Of a stretch of 64,000 nucleotides of DNA, positions 36,365-44,796 are shown piece after piece; the first letter of the stretch is position 1, and each line of letters starts with the position of its first letter. The translations under genes and the position numbers were made by a program. The notes beneath the pieces were generated by a model, which saw only the letters and a program-made list of their open reading frames with translations, was not told where the DNA came from and ran no database searches. This DNA comes from Pannonibacter sp051860505 (lineage in GTDB: Bacteria; Pseudomonadota; Alphaproteobacteria; Rhizobiales; Stappiaceae): contig NZ_JBHYDX010000017.1 of the NCBI RefSeq assembly GCF_051860505.1, forward strand, positions 56,350 through 120,349. The letters are read 5' to 3'.

Positions 36365-38268
36365 AACTCAGGATGGCTTTGGGCCTTCCGGCACTGGTCT
36401 TCGCCGGACTGTTCGGCGCCCAGGCACTCGCGTTGGACCTCAAGGAGACGCCCGGCCTTGAGGCGCTCGGCTTCACTGGACTGCCGCCGGTGGCGGAGCG
36501 GGTGCCGGCAGATCCGCTCATCGTTGACCTTGAGGCACAAGGCCGCAAGGTCGGCAACGTCGGCGGCACGATCAACACCTTGATCGGCCGCGCCCGTGAT
36601 GTGCGCCTGATCAACGTCTGGGGCTATGCCCGCCTCGTTGGCTACAACAGCAAGCTGGAGCTGGTCCCTGACCTTCTCAAGAATGTGACGGTTGAAGAGG
36701 GCCGGATCTTCACACTTTCGCTGCGCAAGGGACACAAGTGGTCTGACGGCGCGCCTTTCACCGCCGAGGACTTCCGCTATTTCTTCGAGGATGTGGTTTC
36801 TGACCCGGATCTGACCCCTTCTGGCCTGCCGCCCTTCCTGTTGGCCGGGGGCAAGGGCCCGATGTTCGACGTCATCGATGAGACCACCGTGCGCTACAGC
36901 TGGGAGCAGCCGAACCCGCTGTTCCTGGCGGAACTGGCCCTGTCGCGGCCGCCGTTCATCTACCGGCCGGCGCATTACCTGAAGCAGTTCCACGCCAAAT
37001 ACGGGGACGCGGCTGTCATCGCCAAGGGCGTCGAGGCGCAGAAGGTGCGCGGCTGGGCGCCGCTGCACAACAAGCTCGACGACATGTACAACGCGATGAA
37101 CCCGGATCTGCCGTCGCTGCAGCCCTGGATCCGGCGCACGGCCGACAGCGACCAGCGCTTTGTCCTGGTGCGCAATCCGTTCTATCACCGCATTGATCCT
37201 CAGGGTCAGCAACTGCCCTATGTCGACCGGGTGGTCATGACCGTCGCGGACGGCAAGCTGATCCCCGCCAAGACCCAGGCTGGAGAAGCCGAGCTTCAGG
37301 CCCGCAACCTGTCCTTTTCCGACATTACGGTGCTGAAGCAGGGCGAGGCCCAGCACGGCTACCGCACGCTGTTGTGGCCCAATTCCAAGGGCTCGGAAAT
37401 CTCGCTGCTGCCGAACCTGACCGTGAAGGATCCGGTCTGGCGCGAACTGCTGCGCGACACCCGCTTCCGCCACGCCCTGTCGCTCGGCATCGACCGCGAC
37501 ATGATCAACAACGTCCTCTACTTCGGGCTCGGCCAGGCCGGCAATGACACGGTGCTCAGCATGAGCCCGCTGTTCAAGGAAGAGTACAAGACCGAGTGGG
37601 CCGGGTTCGACGTCGAGCAGGCCAATGCGCTTCTGGATGAGATCGGTCTGACCACCCGCCGTGGCGATGGCATCCGCCTGCTGCCGGACGGGCGCCCGCT
37701 GGAGATCATCGTCGAGACCAATGGCGAGAGCCAGACCGAAGTCGACGCGCTGGAACTGGTGGCCGAAACCTGGAAGGAGATCGGCGTCAAGCTGTTCTCC
37801 AAGCCAAGTCAGCGGGATGTCATCCGCGACCGGGCCATGGCCGGCGAACTGGTGATGTCCGTCAGCACCGGCTTCGAGAATGGCATCCCGACCGCCGACA
37901 TGCCGCCCACGGATTATGTCCCGGCGCGCGGCGATCAACTGACCTGGCCGACCTGGGGGGATTACCTGGAGACCGCCGGCAAGGGTGGTGAGAAACCCGA
38001 CTGGGCTCCAGCTGCGCGTCTGAGCGAGCTCTACCAGGGCTGGTTTACCGCCGCTGATACGTCCGCGCGTGAGAGCATCTGGCAGGAGATCCTGCAGATC
38101 CATGCCGACGAGACGATCCACATCGGTCTCGTGTCCGAAGTGCCGCAGCCTGTCGTGGTCAAGGGTCTCGAGAACGTGCCGGACGAAGCCATCTACGGCT
38201 GGGACCCGGGTGCGCAATTCGGTATTCATCGCATGGATGAGTTCTGGCTTTCCAGCGCCGCAAAGTAA
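36361..38268 (+). CDS. Extracellular solute-binding protein, family 5
   Basis: A 635-aa periplasmic binding protein with a signal peptide ending after A-Q-A-L-A (residue about 24). Family 5 features are the N-V-G-G-T-I-N-T start, L-R-K-G-H-K-W-S-D-G-A-P-F-T-A-E-D-F-R, and R-H-A-L-S-L-G-I-D-R-D. It is longer than dipeptide-binding DppA (about 530) and nearer to the binding proteins for longer oligopeptides or oligosaccharides. It is the second gene of the importer operon. Confidence 0.9.
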   Translation: MKLRMALGLPALVFAGLFGAQALALDLKETPGLEALGFTGLPPVAERVPADPLIVDLEAQGRKVGNVGGTINTLIGRARDVRLINVWGYARLVGYNSKLELVPDLLKNVTVEEGRIFTLSLRKGHKWSDGAPFTAEDFRYFFEDVVSDPDLTPSGLPPFLLAGGKGPMFDVIDETTVRYSWEQPNPLFLAELALSRPPFIYRPAHYLKQFHAKYGDAAVIAKGVEAQKVRGWAPLHNKLDDMYNAMNPDLPSLQPWIRRTADSDQRFVLVRNPFYHRIDPQGQQLPYVDRVVMTVADGKLIPAKTQAGEAELQARNLSFSDITVLKQGEAQHGYRTLLWPNSKGSEISLLPNLTVKDPVWRELLRDTRFRHALSLGIDRDMINNVLYFGLGQAGNDTVLSMSPLFKEEYKTEWAGFDVEQANALLDEIGLTTRRGDGIRLLPDGRPLEIIVETNGESQTEVDALELVAETWKEIGVKLFSKPSQRDVIRDRAMAGELVMSVSTGFENGIPTADMPPTDYVPARGDQLTWPTWGDYLETAGKGGEKPDWAPAARLSELYQGWFTAADTSARESIWQEILQIHADETIHIGLVSEVPQPVVVKGLENVPDEAIYGWDPGAQFGIHRMDEFWLSSAAK

Positions 38269-38277
38269 CTAGGCCAG

Positions 38278-38299
38278 GGTGGCGGGCTTGCCCGTCACC
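38278..38299. other. Intercistronic hairpin between binding-protein and permease genes
   Basis: GGTGGCGGGC, loop TT, GCCCGTCACC; ten pairs with one G-T wobble. Such hairpins commonly protect the binding-protein mRNA and reduce expression of downstream permease genes. Confidence 0.55.
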
Positions 38300-38319
38300 T
38301 CTGACCCTTGGGGGACGCA

Positions 38320-39345
38320 ATGCTTATTTACATCCTGCGCCGGATCCTGACGATGATCCCGACGCTGCTTGTGATCAGCTTTCTCATTTTCTTCATTATC
38401 GAGCTGCCGACGGGAGACTACATCTCCAACCAGATCGCCGTGCTGCGCTCGACCGGCGAGGCGTCCTCCATCGCCAAGCTGGAGTTTTTGCGCGCCGAAT
38501 TCGCGCTCGACCGGCCATTCTTCGAGCGGTTCCTGATCTGGATCGGGCTATGGCCCGGGCCGCATGGGTTTGACGGGCTGATCCAGGGCAACTGGGGCTG
38601 GTCGTTCGAGTTCGACAAGCCGGTGCAGGCGGTGGTCGGCCCGACCTTGCCGCTGACGATTGTGCTCAATGCGGCGACCATCCTCTTCGTCTATATCGTC
38701 TCGTTCCCGATCGGCATCTATTCGGCCACGCGGCAATATTCCTGGGGCGACTACGGCTTCACGTTCCTCGGGTATATCGGTCTTGCCACACCCAACTTCC
38801 TGCTTGGCCTGATCCTGCTCTATTTCTTCAACAAGTGGTTCGGGTTGTCGGTGGGCGGTCTGATGGCATCGCAGTACATCGATCAGCCCTGGAGCGTCGA
38901 CAAGGTGATGTCCGTGCTCGCCCATCTCATCGTGCCGACAATCGTCATCGGAACGTCCGGAACGGCGGCGATGATCCGGCGCTTGCGGGCCAATCTTCTT
39001 GACGAATTGCACAAGCAATATGTCACGACGGCGCGGGCCAAGGGCCTGTCCGAAGGGCGACTGCTGATGAAATATCCGCTGCGCATGGCGCTCAACCCGT
39101 TCATTTCGGACATCGGCAACCTGATCCCGTCGATGGTGTCCGGCTCGGTGATCGTGTCGGTGGTGCTTAACCTGCCAACTGTCGGTCCGGTTCTTCTCAA
39201 TGCCCTGCAGGCGCAGGATCAGTTTCTGGCGGGCTTCATCCTGCTGTTCGTCGCGGTTCTGACGCTGGTCGGAATGCTGATCTCCGACATCCTGCTGGCG
39301 ATCCTGGATCCGCGGATCCGTCTCGGCGGGAGGGCTGCGACATGA
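38320..39345 (+). CDS. ABC importer permease (DppB/OppB type)
   Basis: This 341-aa inner-membrane protein has the typical N-terminal helix M-L-I-Y-I-L-R-R-I-L-T-M-I-P and about six hydrophobic segments. The cytoplasmic EAA-like loop reads T-A-R-A-K-G-L-S-E-G. GGGGGAC precedes ATG 38320. Its stop overlaps the next permease by ATGA. It forms the translocation channel with the following gene product. Confidence 0.93.
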   Translation: MLIYILRRILTMIPTLLVISFLIFFIIELPTGDYISNQIAVLRSTGEASSIAKLEFLRAEFALDRPFFERFLIWIGLWPGPHGFDGLIQGNWGWSFEFDKPVQAVVGPTLPLTIVLNAATILFVYIVSFPIGIYSATRQYSWGDYGFTFLGYIGLATPNFLLGLILLYFFNKWFGLSVGGLMASQYIDQPWSVDKVMSVLAHLIVPTIVIGTSGTAAMIRRLRANLLDELHKQYVTTARAKGLSEGRLLMKYPLRMALNPFISDIGNLIPSMVSGSVIVSVVLNLPTVGPVLLNALQAQDQFLAGFILLFVAVLTLVGMLISDILLAILDPRIRLGGRAAT

Positions 39346-40514
39346 CCAATCCGCAGCATCCCGGCGAAACGCCGGAACATTACGTCGATCCGACGCCGTT
39401 CAATCCGCACGTGACCCGCGAGTTGACGGCCGACCAGGAGCGCTATTTCCAGGCTTCGCAATGGAAGATCATGTGGTGGAAGTTCCGCCGCCATCGTGTT
39501 GCCGTTTGGTCTGCAGTGGTTCTGATCTTGTTCTATCTCTGTGTTCCCTTCGCAGAGGTGATTGCGCCCTATGAGGCCAACAGTCGCGATTCCAAGTTCC
39601 TCTTTGCCCCGCCCCAGGGCGTGCATCTGTTCCATGAGGGTTCGCTGCACACGCCGTTCGTCTATCCGATGAAGGCGAAGATCGACATGAACACGCTGCA
39701 GTGGACCTATCAGCAGGATCGCAGCAAGCCGATGCCGCTGCGGTTCTTCTGCTCCGGGGACAAATACGAGTTCTGGGGACTGTTCAAGGCCGATTTCCAC
39801 CTGGTCTGCCCGCCCAAGGGGGGCTCGTTCTACCTCCTCGGCACAGACCGGCTTGGACGTGACCAGTTCTCGGGCCTGATCTACGGGGCCCGGCTATCCC
39901 TCACTGTCGGCCTGGTCGGTGTTGCCATTTCGATCCTGCTCGGCCTGTTCTTCGGCGGCATTGCGGGTTATTTCGGCGGGATCGTCGACAGCCTGATCCA
40001 ACGGCTGATCGAGATCATGCGCTCGCTGCCTGAACTGCCGCTCTGGATGGCGCTCTCGGCGGCCTTGCCGGTCACGTGGAACCCGGTCTGGATCTATTTC
40101 GGCATCACCGTCATCCTCGGACTGCTCGACTGGCCGGGTCTTGCCCGTGCCGTGCGATCCAAGCTCCTGTCGCTGCGGGAGGAAGAATACGCGCAGGCTG
40201 CCATGCTGATGGGGGCAAAGCCGTCCCGCGTCATATCCAAGCATCTGTTGCCGGGCTTCACCAGCCACATCATCGCCTCTGCCACCTTGTCGATCCCGGG
40301 CATGATCCTTGGTGAGACGGCCCTGTCCTTCCTCAATCTCGGCCTGCGGCGTCCGTCGGTGTCGTGGGGCGTGATGTTGAACGAGGCGCAGAACATCTCG
40401 GTGGTGACTGTCTACCCGTGGCTGATGGCCCCGGTCCTCCCCATCATCATTGTCGTGCTGGCGTTCAATTTCCTTGGCGACGGTTTGCGCGATGCGGCCG
40501 ATCCCTATAAGTGA
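39342..40514 (+). CDS. ABC importer permease (DppC/OppC type) with extended periplasmic insert
   Basis: The 390-aa protein has a cytoplasmic N-terminus (about 50 residues) and a first helix at about 54-75. A long insert of about 100 residues before the G-T-D-R-L-G-R-D motif makes it longer than typical DppC (about 300). Five further helices and the EAA loop A-A-M-L-M-G-A-K-P-S-R-V complete it. The insert includes a Cys pair (C-S-G-D and L-V-C-P-P) and may contact the unusually large binding protein. Confidence 0.92.
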   Translation: MTNPQHPGETPEHYVDPTPFNPHVTRELTADQERYFQASQWKIMWWKFRRHRVAVWSAVVLILFYLCVPFAEVIAPYEANSRDSKFLFAPPQGVHLFHEGSLHTPFVYPMKAKIDMNTLQWTYQQDRSKPMPLRFFCSGDKYEFWGLFKADFHLVCPPKGGSFYLLGTDRLGRDQFSGLIYGARLSLTVGLVGVAISILLGLFFGGIAGYFGGIVDSLIQRLIEIMRSLPELPLWMALSAALPVTWNPVWIYFGITVILGLLDWPGLARAVRSKLLSLREEEYAQAAMLMGAKPSRVISKHLLPGFTSHIIASATLSIPGMILGETALSFLNLGLRRPSVSWGVMLNEAQNISVVTVYPWLMAPVLPIIIVVLAFNFLGDGLRDAADPYK

Positions 40515-40561
40515 GACCGCAGAACCAGTTGCATTGGGCCCGTCGGGCCATGGAGAAAGTC

Positions 40562-41155
40562 ATGTCGAAGAACGCAAGCACCGCCGAGGGATGGGACGAG
40601 GAATACGCAGCCGGCCGCTGGGCCTTCCTGCGCGATCTCCCCGAAAGTGGTCGCTATGGCATCATCGGCATGTGGCTGATGCTGAACCGCGCCTTTGACA
40701 AGGTGCTCGACATCGGCTGCGGCGAGGGTCTGCTCTATGAGCGTCTCGCCCCGCTCGGCCTCAAGCATTACGTCGGCGTCGACCTCGCCCCCAAGGCGCT
40801 GGACATCGCCGATGTCGACCCGTCCATCGCCTCGCTACGCGCGGGCGACATGCATACCTTCGAGCCGGCTGCGGACGAACAGTTCAATGCCATTGTCTTC
40901 AACGAGGTGCTGCACTTCGCCGAGGATCCGGGTGCCGTTGTCGCCCGCTACATCCCCTGGCTGGCCGAGGATGGCGTCATCGCCCTGTCGATGTACTCGC
41001 CGAAGCGCCCGGAGTCTGGTGCCAACAAGCTGATCGCCCGCCTGTGGGACGCCACCGACGACACCAGCCGCTGGGTCGTCCTTGATGACTACCGCCTTGT
41101 CTCCGACAAGAAGGGCGTCACCTGGCGCATGCGCTTGGTCAAGCCGGTTCGTTGA
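40562..41155 (+). CDS. Class I SAM-dependent methyltransferase
   Basis: A 197-aa methyltransferase with motif I V-L-D-I-G-C-G-E-G, the acidic residue in V-G-V-D-L-A-P-K and the N-E-V-L-H-F strand. This matches the small SAM methyltransferases related to NodS and Tam. ATG 40562 has GGAG at 40552-40555; ATG 40550 is an alternative. It follows the permease gene by 47 bases and is probably part of the operon, hinting at modification of the imported compound, but this is inference. Confidence 0.85.
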   Translation: MSKNASTAEGWDEEYAAGRWAFLRDLPESGRYGIIGMWLMLNRAFDKVLDIGCGEGLLYERLAPLGLKHYVGVDLAPKALDIADVDPSIASLRAGDMHTFEPAADEQFNAIVFNEVLHFAEDPGAVVARYIPWLAEDGVIALSMYSPKRPESGANKLIARLWDATDDTSRWVVLDDYRLVSDKKGVTWRMRLVKPVR

Positions 41156-41222
41156 AGTCGGTCCGCATCGCCCGCCACTGGTCTGCCATGAGCCTGACCA
41201 GCGGTGTGGGATGCTGTCGGCA

Positions 41223-42869
41223 TCAGGCTTCTGTCTCCTCCCGCTCCATCCGCGCGTCCAGCACCGCTTCAAGCTTCGGCGCAGAGGCAACCAGCAGGCG
41301 CGTGTAGGGGTGTTGCGGGTGATCGAACACGCTCGCCGTTTCGCCATGTTCGACAACCTCGCCCGCATTCATCACCAGCACCCGGTCAGTGATGGCCCGA
41401 ACGACGCTGAGATCATGCGAGATGAAGAGATAGCTCAGCCCCAACTGGTCCTGCAGGCTGGCAAAAAGATCGAGGATCTGCGCCCGGATGGACACATCCA
41501 GTGCCGAGACAGGCTCATCGGCGACAATGAGCCGGGGCCGTGTCACCAGAGCCCGGGCGATGGCGATTCTCTGGCGCTGGCCGCCGGAGAATTCATGCGG
41601 GTATTTCTCTCCGTCCCTGGGGGTCAGGCCGACCGAGACCAGAGCTTCGCTGACCCGCTGACGCTTCTCAATTGAACTCAGTTCCGGCAGCAGATGCAGC
41701 GGCTCGGCCACTGCTCTGGCGACCGTCTGGCGCGGATCGAAACTGCCATAAGGGTCCTGGAACACCACCTGCACCTTGCGGCGCAAATCGCGGAGTTCCT
41801 GCCCGCGCAAGCCATGCGGATCCGCGCCGTCGAGGCTGATGGATCCGCTGCTGGGTGCCTGGAGCCCGAGGATCGTCCGCGCCAATGTCGACTTGCCGCA
41901 GCCGGATTCCCCCACGAGCCCGACGCTTTCCCCCGCGCCCACCGCAAAGCTGACGTCCGACACGGCGCGGAGCGTGCCGCGCTTTCCCGTCAAGTGCGCA
42001 AGGAAGCCCTGTCCGGAGAGCGGATAATCGACGCTGAGCCGCCGGACTTCGAGCAAGGGCTCGGGCGGCTGCGGCCGTGCCCGTTGTGCAAGCCGTTGCG
42101 GGACATGCGCCGAGGCAACCAGCAAGGCCCGTGCATAGGGGGTTTTGAAGTTGCTGAACAACTCCGTTGTCGGGCCGCTCTCCACCTCGGCGCCGTCCTT
42201 GAGGATCATCACCCGGTCGGCCATATCGGCAACGACGGCGAGATCATGACTGATCAGCAGCAGCGACAGGCCATCCTGGCGCACGATGTCCTTCAGAAGC
42301 GCGAGGATCTGCGACTGGATGGTCACGTCCAGTGCGGTCGTCGGCTCATCGGCGATGAGGAGCTTGGGCCGGCAGGCAATCGCCATGGCGATGACGACAC
42401 GCTGTCGCTGTCCGCCGGAAAGTTCGTGCGGGAAACGCTGCGGCGATACCCTGTCATTGGCAAGGCCGACACGTTCGAGAAGATGCATCGCCTCCCGTTC
42501 GGCCGTCCCCCGGCTTTCCTTGCCATGGACGATCAGGCATTCGGCAACTTGCGCACCGATGGTCTTCACCGGATTGAGCGCGGTCATCGGCTCCTGGAAC
42601 ACCATCGAGATGGCATTGCCGCGAATGCCACACATTTCGGCTTCGCTCAGGGGCAGAAGATCGCGGCCCTCGAGGCGGATTGCGCCGGACAGCCTAGCCC
42701 CGTGCGGCAGGAGGCGCAGGATCGACAGCGCCGTCAGGGACTTGCCCGATCCGCTCTCCCCGACCAGCCCCAGCACTTCCCCGGCCCCAATCGTCAGCGA
42801 CAGGTCCTTCAGGATCGGCGTTGCGCCAATCGACAGGGTGATCCGGTCGAGGTCCAGGAGCGCCGTCAT
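41223..42869 (-). CDS. ABC importer ATPase, fused double domain (DppD-DppF type)
   Basis: The 548-aa ATPase has two complete nucleotide-binding domains. Domain 1 has G-E-S-G-S-G-K-S-L and L-S-G-G-Q-R-Q-R; domain 2 (from about 270) has G-E-S-G-C-G-K-S-T and F-S-G-G-Q-R-Q-R. It is the last gene of the minus-strand importer operon and overlaps the permease upstream of it by ATGA. Substrate is probably a dipeptide or other small peptide-like molecule. Confidence 0.93.
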   Translation of the reverse strand: MTALLDLDRITLSIGATPILKDLSLTIGAGEVLGLVGESGSGKSLTALSILRLLPHGARLSGAIRLEGRDLLPLSEAEMCGIRGNAISMVFQEPMTALNPVKTIGAQVAECLIVHGKESRGTAEREAMHLLERVGLANDRVSPQRFPHELSGGQRQRVVIAMAIACRPKLLIADEPTTALDVTIQSQILALLKDIVRQDGLSLLLISHDLAVVADMADRVMILKDGAEVESGPTTELFSNFKTPYARALLVASAHVPQRLAQRARPQPPEPLLEVRRLSVDYPLSGQGFLAHLTGKRGTLRAVSDVSFAVGAGESVGLVGESGCGKSTLARTILGLQAPSSGSISLDGADPHGLRGQELRDLRRKVQVVFQDPYGSFDPRQTVARAVAEPLHLLPELSSIEKRQRVSEALVSVGLTPRDGEKYPHEFSGGQRQRIAIARALVTRPRLIVADEPVSALDVSIRAQILDLFASLQDQLGLSYLFISHDLSVVRAITDRVLVMNAGEVVEHGETASVFDHPQHPYTRLLVASAPKLEAVLDARMEREETEA

Positions 42870-43687
42870 GCCAGCCTCCGGCGCAGCTTCGGGTCGGTCA
42901 TGTCGCGCAGCCCGTCCCCAAGCAGGTTCAGTCCGATCACGGTCACGACAATCGCAAGGCCCGGATAGAGCGCCAGCTGCGGCGCAAAGGCCATCATGGT
43001 CTGCGCCTCGTTCAGCATCCGCCCCCAGCTGGTCAGCGGCGGCTGCGCGCCCAGTCCCACATAGGACAAGCCCGCCTCTGCCAGGATGCCGAGCGAGAAC
43101 TGGATCGTGGCCTGGACGATCAGCAGGCTGGCGATGTTGGGCAGCACATGTTCGAGCGTCACGCGCACCTCGCCCTTGCCGGCGACCCGCGCCGCCATCA
43201 GATACTCGCGCGAGGACAAGGCCAGCGCTGCGCCACGGGCAACCCGCGCAAAGACGGGGATGTTGAAGATACCGATGGCCAGGATCGCATTGAATGCGCC
43301 GGGTCCCATAAGCGCCGTGATCAGAACCGCTGACAGAAGGGCAGGGAAGGCGAAGACGAGGTCATTGAACCGCATCACGGCTTCATCGACTATCCCGCCT
43401 CGCCGCGCCGCCAGCAACCCGAGCGGCAGGCCGATCCCGATCCCGATCCCGACCGCCACCAGCGCCACGGCGATGGAGGTCCGCGCCCCGACCATTAGCA
43501 TCGACAGGAGATCACGCCCGAAGGCATCGGTGCCGAGGAGATAGGTGGCGCTTGACCCCTGCAGCCGGGCCGAAACGGTCAGCGTGTCAATCGGATGCGG
43601 CGTCCAGACCAGCGACAGGCCGGCCGCCAGAAGCACCACCAGCGTGATCGCTGCACCGATGAAGAAGGAAGCCGGCGCCCGTTTCAT
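42866..43687 (-). CDS. ABC importer permease (DppC type)
   Basis: A 273-aa inner-membrane permease with a basic N-terminus, a first helix at about residues 10-28 and L-G-T-D-A-F-G-R-D at the start of the core. The EAA loop is A-A-R-V-A-G-K-G-E-V-R-V-T-L-E-H-V-L-P. It overlaps both neighbours by four bases, showing tight operon coupling. Confidence 0.92.
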   Translation of the reverse strand: MKRAPASFFIGAAITLVVLLAAGLSLVWTPHPIDTLTVSARLQGSSATYLLGTDAFGRDLLSMLMVGARTSIAVALVAVGIGIGIGLPLGLLAARRGGIVDEAVMRFNDLVFAFPALLSAVLITALMGPGAFNAILAIGIFNIPVFARVARGAALALSSREYLMAARVAGKGEVRVTLEHVLPNIASLLIVQATIQFSLGILAEAGLSYVGLGAQPPLTSWGRMLNEAQTMMAFAPQLALYPGLAIVVTVIGLNLLGDGLRDMTDPKLRRRLA

Positions 43688-44631
43688 GACCGTCTCCTCA
43701 GCCTGGGATCGACCAGCGCATAGGCGATATCAACGACGAATGTCACCAGGATCACCAGTCCGACCAGCAGCACGACAACGCTTTTCACAACGATCAGGTC
43801 GCGCTGGGTAATCGCCTGGAAGATCAGCCGGCCGATGCCTGGCAGGTAGAAGACATTCTCGATGATGATCGTGCCGGTGATGAGAAAGGCAAACTGCAGG
43901 CCGAGGATGGTCAGCACCGGGATCAGCGCATTGCGCAGCGCATGGCCCCAGAGCGCGGCCTGCTGGCTGAGCCCCTTGGCCCGGGCGGTGCGGATGTAAT
44001 CCTCGCTGAGCGTGTCGATCAGCGCCGAGCGCATCACCCGCGTCAGGATGGCAGCTTGTGGCAAGGCCAGGGCGATGGCTGGCAGGATGAGGGCGGTCAG
44101 AGCAGGGCCGATCCCGGCCTGCCAGCCGGGAAAGCCGCCGGAGGGCACCAGCCGCAGCGTGACGGCAAAGACGAAGACAAGCAGCATTGCGAACCAGAAG
44201 TTCGGAATGGCGATGCCGACCTGCGTCAGGGCCATCAAGCCGGTGTCTGCCGGCTGTCCGCGCCGGCTGGCGGCCCATACGCCGGCAGGCAGGGCAAGCG
44301 CGACGGCCAGCGCCAGGGCCAGCACGGCGAGCGGCAGCGTGACCGGCAGCCGGGCGGCCACCAGATCAGCCACCGGCACCGAATAGGTATAGCTGATCCC
44401 GAGGTCCCCGGTCGCAAGCCCGCCGAGCCAGGCGAAGAAGCGTTCGATGACCGGCCGGTTCAGCCCCATCTGCTCCCGCAGGGCCTGGACCGTGTCCTCG
44501 CGGGCCTCCAGCCCGAGCATCAGCCGGGCCGGATCTCCGGGCAGCACCTCGAGCACGACAAACACAACCAGTGCGGCCAGCAGCAGCGTCAGTCCCAGGC
44601 TGAGAAACCGGCGGATCAGGAAGCCGAGCAT
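43684..44631 (-). CDS. ABC importer permease (DppB type)
   Basis: A 315-aa permease starting M-L-G-F-L-I-R-R-F-L-S-L-G, with six hydrophobic segments and the EAA loop R-T-A-R-A-K-G-L-S-Q-Q-A-A-L-W-G. ATG 44631 is chosen for the canonical start and the purine-rich GGAGGGAGGGG upstream; an in-frame extension of 11 codons is unlikely. Confidence 0.92.
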   Translation of the reverse strand: MLGFLIRRFLSLGLTLLLAALVVFVVLEVLPGDPARLMLGLEAREDTVQALREQMGLNRPVIERFFAWLGGLATGDLGISYTYSVPVADLVAARLPVTLPLAVLALALAVALALPAGVWAASRRGQPADTGLMALTQVGIAIPNFWFAMLLVFVFAVTLRLVPSGGFPGWQAGIGPALTALILPAIALALPQAAILTRVMRSALIDTLSEDYIRTARAKGLSQQAALWGHALRNALIPVLTILGLQFAFLITGTIIIENVFYLPGIGRLIFQAITQRDLIVVKSVVVLLVGLVILVTFVVDIAYALVDPRLRRRS

Positions 44632-44736
44632 GGCCCCTCCCTCCACCGTCTCGCCCGAACGCAAGTCCGGTTGTTCATGCCTCTCCCCACAATTCCCGCA
44701 TCCTTGATCCCGCCCCGGACCTGAATGCCTGTCCCG

Positions 44737-44783
44737 CGATCAGCGCCGCGCCGGCCTGCAACGGCCTGGCAAGGCGCTGATCG
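44737..44783. other. Intercistronic hairpin between binding-protein and permease genes (minus-strand operon)
   Basis: CGATCAGCGCC (44737-44747) and GGCGCTGATCG (44773-44783) form an 11-bp stem in the 165-base gap after the binding-protein gene. It is placed like the hairpin at 38278-38299 in the other importer operon. Confidence 0.55.
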
Positions 44784-44796
44784 TTTTCAAGAGGTC

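Noticed and set aside
36310..38229. Open frame of 639 codons on the minus strand opposite the solute-binding protein gene
   Set aside because: It is a mirror of GC-rich codon structure. The plus-strand frame has a signal peptide, family 5 motifs and operon overlaps, while the minus product has no recognisable domain.
32455..41155. A CBASS- or Pycsar-like defence system built on the cyclase and methyltransferases
   Set aside because: The cyclase is a membrane sensor type with HAMP, its neighbours are transport genes, and no effector of those systems is present.
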